In this document: piece by piece, positions 57,001 through 64,000 of the stretch
Numbering within the stretch: the stretch's first letter is position 1
Layout: every line of letters starts with the position of its first letter
NCBI GenBank assembly: GCA_964035795.1
Contig: OZ038322.1
Coordinates: 7,703,037-7,767,036, forward strand
Length of the DNA stretch: 64,000 nt
DNA from: Pterobdella sp. o SKG-2022
Taxonomy: Eukaryota > Annelida > Clitellata > Hirudinida > Piscicolidae
Reading direction: 5' to 3'
The notes under the pieces: model-generated
Databases searched by the model: none
The model's input: the letters and a program-made list of their open reading frames with translations, nothing else
Told to the model about the DNA's origin: nothing
Position numbers and translations under genes: made by a program

Positions 57001-58321
57001 AAAATACAAATATCTACGATATGCAGAGAAAGTAGATCGGTTGATTATTCATAAGTGATGCATGAAGGTAAGTCGGAGAGATTTTTTGATGAACGCGTCT
57101 TTAAGGTTGCTTTGTGTAAAAGGGATAAAGAGATCTGAATAAACAAGTCTGGTTCGTGTAAGCTTTTGTAAATTTTTGAATAATAATAAGGCATGCTGTG
57201 TTTGGAGAAAGGCTTGTTTCACAGAATATAAAACAAAAACGTTATCAAAATGGTATGAAAATCGCTTTTAAAGATGAGTTTTTTTTGGATAAAGTCTTCT
57301 AAAGTATAGCTTAAGAATTCAGTTTTTAATGATTTGAGTCTGGAAATTCTATAAAACCCGGAATATAACTCAATGATATTTTCCGCGAAATATAATTTAG
57401 TTTTTGTGGAGCTTGACAAGTAAGCCAAACCTTTCAAAGTTTTATGGAGTGTGAAGTCAGTATTGAAAGAATTTAATAAAAATTTTTGTGAATTTAATAT
57501 TTCGTGAAATATTTATGTTATTTATGAATTTTAAAACTATTTACCGTATTTTTACTTTATTTCACTGCTAAATCGCCTATTTTATGATCAAATAAATTTA
57601 AAAGGGCGAGCGAGGCTTAGCAAAATGAACTCTGAAGAAAAAAATAAATCTCCAAAGATTAAAAAAAAATAAATCCATGATCTTCCACTGAAAAGAATTT
57701 ATAATTTTAAAAAATTCAACGTAATAAACTTCAGTGAACCGTCATTTTTATAAGAGTGAGTTAAACGCGGAATAAAACGTAAAAGGTGCGTCTTCGCTTT
57801 GTTGCAAGCTAGCCATAAAGATTACACTGAAGTTCATTAAAGTGTTTAATGGAGAGCATACACTTATATACACATATGCACACAAACACCCTAAAAACAT
57901 AAAATTTTTAATTAATATGAAAAAGTGGCTATGCTCATTAATATTTTATTGAAATGATATTCTTATATAAATGAATAGATCTGTGAATATGCTATTTTGC
58001 ACTGTATATGCACATAAAAAATGTTCTTGGAGAAATAAAAATGTCACTTTCAGAAAGTTTTATTAGAATTTCTTCTAGTTATTCTGGGGTGTTTTTAATG
58101 TTTTTTAAATGAAAATAAACATCAATTTTATTTTTTCAATGTATCAAAATTCATTAGGATATAAAAAAAAAATGAGCATGAAAAAGCAATGAAAAAATTC
58201 TAATTGTTTTGAAACTGAATTAATGTCAATTTATATAGTATTAATGAGCATAATAGTATATAAAATGTCATTATAAAATACTTGTTATTTTAGTATTAAA
58301 ATAAGAAATTTATAAATAGAA
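51031..58321. other. Gene-poor AT-rich region
   Basis: The first 550 bases are the probable 3' untranslated region of the 1250-codon gene. Beyond that I see only short random frames, a 41-base tandem duplication at 53490-53571 and ATA/AAT runs near 56690-56770. No exon with splice sites and protein-like content was found. Confidence 0.45.
53490..53571. repeat. 41-bp tandem duplication, two copies
   Basis: Units at 53490-53530 and 53531-53571 both run from GTTTGAT to CTTCTACAAAA and differ at two positions (ACTAATTCCC against ATTAATTTCC). This is a simple recent head-to-tail duplication without evident function. Confidence 0.9.
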
Positions 58322-58438
58322 TCAGTTGTTAATGAACATCATCTTGCCGACCCAGGCAAGAATGATGAAGAACAAAATGACTGGGAGGGTGCAAGGAACC
58401 AGCAGACAATAATAAAACCAAGATTCTGGATCAATCAT
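58322..58438 (-). CDS. PIGY: Probable C-terminal exon of PIG-Y (GPI-GlcNAc transferase subunit)
   Basis: On the minus strand an acceptor (CCAAACAG) at 58439-58440 precedes 38 codons and a stop: MIDPESWFYYCLLVPCTLPV, then ILFFIILAWVGKMMFINN. This fits the C-terminal half of PIG-Y, a ~71-residue two-span ER protein of the complex that starts GPI-anchor synthesis: a second hydrophobic hairpin segment, the L-L-P-x-T-x-P-V signature, and a W-x-G-x-K-x-F ending in an asparagine-rich tip. The expected N-terminal exon should lie upstream (above 58440) on the minus strand, but I did not find it, so the exon may be separated by a long intron, start at its own ATG, or be a retained fragment. Confidence 0.5.
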   Translation of the reverse strand: MIDPESWFYYCLLVPCTLPVILFFIILAWVGKMMFINN

Positions 58439-59640
58439 CTGTTTGGAGTAATAATACTTTAATAAATTCAGTTATTATTTAATAAATCAAATTCAAACTT
58501 ACTTTAATATTTGAAAAATATTCAATAAGTTGAATAAGAAAAAAAGAATCTTATTTCTATATTTGAAGTCTAACAGAATGACATTCCTTCTTTTTAGGTA
58601 ATCAGATGAAATTTGTGCAAACCTTTTTTATGATGAACTGAATGTATTTAAAATTATACTATCATTAATAGTACAAAGCTTATTTTCAACTTAACTCATT
58701 TCAACTATAATTTGGTCGTAAAGCAAAATCGAAAAGTGTATTTGTTAAATGTAAAAGTGAAATGCTATAACAAATACTCTGACGACTGAAATATAAAATA
58801 TATCGGTTTTGATAAACAATTTAGTTTTTGACAGATTTCAAACAGAAATTAAGTTTTGTTTCAATTTTTGATTAAAAATTAATGTTTTTTTTGATATTAA
58901 AAAACGATCTAAACTTGTTATCTTTTATTCTTTTTTAAAAAACGATAAGTTTTTAAAAAGACTGAACGATGCTTTAATCAAGTATATAAAATGATAGAGA
59001 AGTTAAATAGACTTTAGAGTTTTAAGCCAATTAAGAATTTACGATTTTGTAGATTATGTGAAAAGGCTTCAAAACTATATTCTATAATGAAAAATTATTC
59101 AAGCTGTACCTACGTGCTTGACAATATATAAAAAACTGTCTATTTCAAAAATGAATATGAAAATTGTTAATTTATTAGATTATTGATGATAAAATAGATC
59201 TATAGAGTAAGGAATTGCTTATATAGTTCCAGGTATATAAAATATAATATGAAGTTCAAGATGGAATTAAATTTTTATTTAAAAAAAGAAACATTTGAAA
59301 ACATTTTCAGTTCCTTCGCAATTCACTCAGTAAAAAAAAACATTGAAAGTGACAGAAAAAATTTTTGCAGCAACGCAGACTTATAGAAACCTCTTAGAAA
59401 ATGCCAAATATTGAAAATGTAGCGATGGATATGTAGACATTCATGTTTGCCTTCCTGTACGAACCTGACAATCTTTGCAGATCTGTTAATGCAGTATTCC
59501 ATTAAATCTTCGTTTCAAAGTTTACTTTTACAATGATGATACGTTTAGTTTTTGTTTTAATTCAAAAATTATAAGATTTTGAGGAAAATATATTTTCATT
59601 TTCAAATTCGAAGAATTTATAAAAAAATTGTATTCAATAA
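58439..59640. other. AT-rich spacer, possible PIG-Y upstream intron
   Basis: No N-terminal PIG-Y exon or other coding segment could be recognised on either strand. Confidence 0.4.
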
Positions 59641-59659
59641 CTCAACTGGAAATCGGATG

Positions 59660-59860
<201 letters not shown>

Positions 59861-59899
59861 ATTTATTCCGTTAGAACTCAATATATCTTTTTAATCTCT

Positions 59900-61800
59900 T
59901 CATTCCAGCAACAATAAATTATAAATATATATTATTTTTACATTCATGTAACTACCAACGTCAATTGCTTCAATTACAGGCATAAACGAGCAAAGAGGTA
60001 ATTGATTTTGGTGCTTTTTAGAAACAGTGAATTTTCGATTAACTAATTCGTCGTTTTGTTCATGTGAGAGTACTTTTTATTCAAATGATTCAAAACTAAT
60101 GAACGCTTCTAAAACACATTAATTTACATTCAATATTTCTAAGTGGTCTAGCCTTTTGCGGGGTTCAACTTACGACATACGACTGCTTTTAACAATGTAT
60201 CAAAATTATCAGTCAGATGTTTTTAATGTTTCAGCTGTAATAATGGTAGTAAAATTCAATAAATGCATCAATGTAACAGTAAAAGTGAAAATAGTCAGCA
60301 GATAATGCTTGAAAAATCAAAAAAAGATGTAATTCTGAAAAACGTGTAATTATTTTTTGAGCATTGTTACCTTAATTCACTTTTTCGATAAAAAATCATT
60401 AGTTTTTCTCCAATAAATTTTTTACTCAACGTTATAATAGCCTTTAACGCTCGCTAAAAGCCCACCTCTTTGTCAATTTTCTATAATTAGTATTATTGAC
60501 TTTGTCATCAAACCACCACCGCACAACAATGCGCCGCTAATCAATACCCTTATTAATGAAAGACTTGTTGCTTAGGACAATGAGCGTTTTAGACTGGATT
60601 TATATTGTATGTGGGGGAAGTTTCTAATTGTTTAATTACACACGTGAGTTATGGGGTTTTCTATTCAAACCTTGTCCGATTTTTATCTCCGTATTGATTG
60701 ATGTTTTTGGTTTAATACTGTTTGGTTTGTTGTTAAAGCAAAGGCATTCTTTTTGATGATGTTTTGATGTAAAGTTTCGACATAGAATTGAAGTCTTCAT
60801 ATTTTAACATATCACACGATATTGTTGATATTTCAACCTACAGTACAATAACCTCGCTTTGAAGAACTAATGCACAAACTTTTCATACAAATTGATGAAT
60901 TTATGAGAGTCGCAGATAGTTTTTAGGATTAAAGAGATATCAACATCCGTACCATGCGATTCACCATTGTTTCATGTCTGCCTTTGATTCACATGCCGTG
61001 ACAACATTAATTAAGTTCTATACAGGAATTGACTTCTCTCAATGCTAGTCATTTGCTCCTCATCAAAGCACTTCATCGTGGTTATTTGATAGAAAATCTA
61101 TGTAAGTTTTTGTTTCTATGGGGATAAATGAATTTTAAAGCGTTTTTTATGACCAATTAGCTTGTTAAACTCTCTTATCGTGACGTTCGTTTTTGGTATT
61201 GTTTTTGACGTGCTGAATGATTGCTTATGGTGCTTTTAATTGAAATGTAGTAGTTTTACTTGGTTCTAGGATTTTGAAAAAAATGGGCAAAATTTTGGTA
61301 TATCTTTTATGGATTTGAATGAATTTGAAATAGTTTCGAAACGTTTTATAATGCTTTTCACTTAATATTATTACATAAAATTTAATTTTTTCCAATATTC
61401 TTTAAAATAAAAAAAAACACCCAAGAATTTCATCTTTGTTTTTTGTTCATACAAAAACATATTTTGATGATCCATTGAATTCATGGGTTAATACAAAAAC
61501 AAGAAAAATTTGACATTTTTATCTTTTCTGGGAAGCATCCAGATAGTTATATGTCTTTAAACTGGGATTTCCGCAATGGCATATTACCATATTGCACGCC
61601 AGTCCAAGAAATTGTTAAAAATGGAGAAAAAAAGTATTCCTAAACTCAATAAGAGTTTTTAAGTGAAACACAAAAATTGAATTTTTAAAATTAATATTAA
61701 ATATGGTCTAATATTATATGAGAATATAAAACTTAGCAAAAAATCCATGTGTATTAAACACGAAAGTTAATTTTAAAATAGTAATACTAAAAAATTATAA
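59900..61800. other. AT-rich spacer without a supported gene
   Basis: Only short random frames. Slightly more GC-containing patches near 60450-60620 and 60920-61060 were read in all frames without finding a protein-like exon. Confidence 0.45.
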
Positions 61801-61810
61801 TGAATTTTAA

Positions 61811-61983
61811 GGGATGACTTTAAAAATACTAAAGGAAGACCAGCTCGAAATTTTATCAACCAACTAACTGATGATTCTAGTCTTGATAAAGAAGATTTGG
61901 GAACAGCTATGAATGAAAGGAAGTATTGGAAGAACAAAGTCATAGAAGTTCGACTGCGGTCGACATGATGATGATGATGATGA
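61811..61983 (+). pseudogene. 3' end of a second non-LTR retrotransposon with TGA-repeat tail
   Basis: The frame from 61813 reads DDFKNTKGRPARNFINQL, then TDDSSLDKEDLGTAMNERKY, then WKNKVIEVRLRST and a stop. It is followed directly by (TGA)n to about 61983. The G-R-P-x-x-x-F-I-x-Q-L, D-L-x-x-A-M-x-x-R-x-x-W order is the familiar C-terminus of the reverse-transcriptase ORF of many invertebrate non-LTR elements, and a GAT-type microsatellite tail is their usual 3' end. Only the last ~52 codons remain, consistent with extreme 5' truncation at insertion. Confidence 0.7.
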
Positions 61984-62379
61984 ATAGCATCTTGGTTTTA
62001 AATGTGGTGAATACGAATCAAATAAAACCACTCTCACTCATATGAAAAGAGCCATCCTGCTTTGATGATCTATCATATATATGTATACATATTTGCTGAG
62101 GTTCAAAATTAATATATGCGAGTTCCAAACTTGTAAACTCAGTTGTAGTTTTGAGTTCCCCAATTGAACGAGTTGTATGGCATTTTTTTCATAGTAGATA
62201 TTGTTATAGAAATTGACTAAAAATAAAATTTCAAATAAAAAATACTGAAATTCACTTAGTTTTTTTTTTTAAATTTACAGTATTAAACTCAAAATTTTAT
62301 TGAAATGAAATAATGCATTTAAAAAAGTATTGAAACTTCTCAAGTGTCATAGATTAAAACACACGTAAGAAAAGAACAA

Positions 62380-62760
62380 TAGATAGATGAATGGATGGAT
62401 GAATGGATAGATGGATGAATGGATGGATGGATGGATGGATGGATGGATGGATGGATGGATGGATGGATGGATGGATGAATGGATCTAAAAATGAATTCAC
62501 TATTGGATTAATGAATGAATACAAATTAAATAGATGTATCCTTAAAAAGACATAAAAAAAATCAAAAGATAAACGAATGAGTTGCTACCTAGCTGGGTTA
62601 ACGGGTAGAGTGATGGATGGATGATGAATGAATGGGTGAATGGATGAATGGATGGATGGACGGATGGACGAATATATAAGTAGATAAATGGAAAGATGAA
62701 TGGATGGAAACATATATAGATGTTTGGATGAATGCATGGATGGTTGGATGAGCAGATGAA
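62380..62760. repeat. GGAT (GATG) tetranucleotide array with decayed flank
   Basis: 62381-62485 is a fairly pure GGAT array with AAT interruptions. 62586-62760 contains more degenerate copies (GATGGATG, GAATGGGTGAATGG), separated by unrelated sequence. Frames through it are artefacts. Confidence 0.92.
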
Positions 62761-64000
62761 CAATAAAAGGATTAAGATGATCAGATTGATGCAGGTGAGA
62801 AATTTACCTGAAGATTAGTGATGGTGAGAATATTTAATGTGTAAATTTATACAAATATTGTCTTTACAACGTAAACTCTCAAGATCAACGTCACAACAAC
62901 GTTACTTATTTGATAATATTTGATATTTTTGTGAGTATATAAATGCGTTTAATATTTTCTTTCATTAAGTTATAAAATACTTGTTTTTTTTAATGTATAA
63001 TCGCTCAATAATCGTTTTTTGGAATAATATATGCGTTTAAAAAAAATTTTAATAGATAATAGATTTTTTGTTTTAAAAAGTTTTTAAAAGAAAATATAAC
63101 AAAATGATGAAGAATTAAAAAATTTTCACAGTGTAGCACGTTTCAATTTTAGCTATAATAATTAACGTCTATATGATTATTTAATTTCTGTAGCTAAACA
63201 TTTAAATGTATCCCAGCTCAATCTGCTTTCAATATAAACGTTATACATTTACAAAATTTTTTTTACATTTAATTGTGAAATGCCATAAAGATTTAAACGT
63301 TCAAGTGACACTTTTTGGAGCATGCTAGCCTCTTGAGCCATTTAATGTGAAACTACTACCGTTATATCTATCGATCTCACCTAGAAAGCACATTGTCTGA
63401 GAAGTTTTGAAAAGAGATTTCAATGGCGAAGTTTCAAGAGATTTCTTGAATTTTATTGAAATGATGTATCATTTTTTTAATTGTTTTCACTTTTTTTGCT
63501 CTAAATTGTTACCAATTAGCAATAAAGTGAACAGGCATTTTATAAGCATTTTACGCCTATCGATTAATATTAAAACTATTTATTAATAAATAAAGCGATA
63601 ATAAAATATCATTGTTTTTTTTTTTAAAAATAAAAAAAATAGTGGTTGAATAAGATTTGACACTCTTTAATCGATCCTACATTCAGAATGTCCCACATCT
63701 TATTAGTACATTTTGTGTTTTACTGTTTTTCATGCTCATCAAGCAAAATGTCTGATTTCTCGTGTCATTTTTATGAGTGTTATGTTCGCATTTAAGTCTT
63801 CTGTTAATTATTACTTTTGTAACATAAAATAATGCATTTTTCTGGAAAAAGATCTTCATTTGGGAAAAAAAAATAAAATGAAAACAATGAAAAAAGTAAC
63901 ATTAAAAAAATTCAAATATAATATTTTAAAAAAGTCTTTTCTACCCCACCAAACAAACAAACCTCAAAACAATTAACACCCTAAAACAACCAAGCAATTT
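62761..64000. other. AT-rich end of the window, nothing supported
   Basis: No exon, RNA gene or notable repeat seen apart from short homopolymer A and T runs. Confidence 0.5.

Overview
The window is AT-rich (by eye roughly 70% or more) nuclear DNA from an animal. Genes are split by many GT-AG introns, several predicted proteins are animal-specific (macoilin, Integrator subunit 13), and the spacers are full of microsatellites and decayed transposons. The species cannot be named. A lophotrochozoan-type invertebrate is a weak guess, based on the discoidin-plus-EGF lectin genes and a repeat motif near 20561 that resembles one I associate with mollusc genomes. All gene models were joined by hand from both strands. 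For every model except the two lectin genes, the exon phases close exactly into one reading frame with little ambiguity.

Layout. 1-278 holds the last coding exon of an unknown plus-strand gene. 1351-4481 encodes a type I membrane lectin-like receptor (signal peptide, discoidin/fucolectin-like domain, EGF-like, WSC-like cysteine domain, EGF-like, membrane segment). A shorter tandem paralogue at 4929-5951 has only the discoidin-like part. 8253-25109 on the minus strand is one large gene, macoilin, with at least 17 exons and 709 predicted residues. Its introns hold a piggyBac transposase remnant, a non-LTR retrotransposon remnant with C-terminal zinc fingers, and long GATA, GTAG and TA arrays. 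Head-to-head with it, 25550-28484 encodes DDOST (OST48). Tail-to-tail with DDOST, 28651-32652 on the minus strand encodes INTS13/Asunder. Head-to-head with INTS13, 33000-39105 encodes an 18-exon, 550-residue coiled-coil protein I do not recognise. 39851-41677 on the minus strand is a three-exon gene for a lysine- and asparagine-rich protein with a C-terminal membrane anchor. 47278-51030 is a 1250-codon open frame for a membrane-anchored, asparagine-rich, largely disordered protein. The rest, 51031-64000, is gene-poor. It holds a 38-codon minus-strand exon at 58322-58438 that resembles the C-terminus of PIG-Y, a 66-copy CTA array, a second retrotransposon 3' end, and a GGAT array.

There is no operon or multi-gene pathway here. 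DDOST (N-glycosylation) and PIG-Y (GPI-anchor start) are both ER glycosylation functions, and macoilin is also an ER membrane protein, but their proximity looks incidental. The compact block is 25.1-39.1 kb, where DDOST, INTS13 and the coiled-coil gene alternate in direction with two short shared promoter regions and one shared 3' end. I found no convincing new multi-component system. The best leads are the tandem lectin receptor pair, the orphan 1250-codon membrane protein, the candidate macoilin exon whose 3' splice site lies against a retrotransposon-linked CTAC array, and the unidentified coiled-coil gene.
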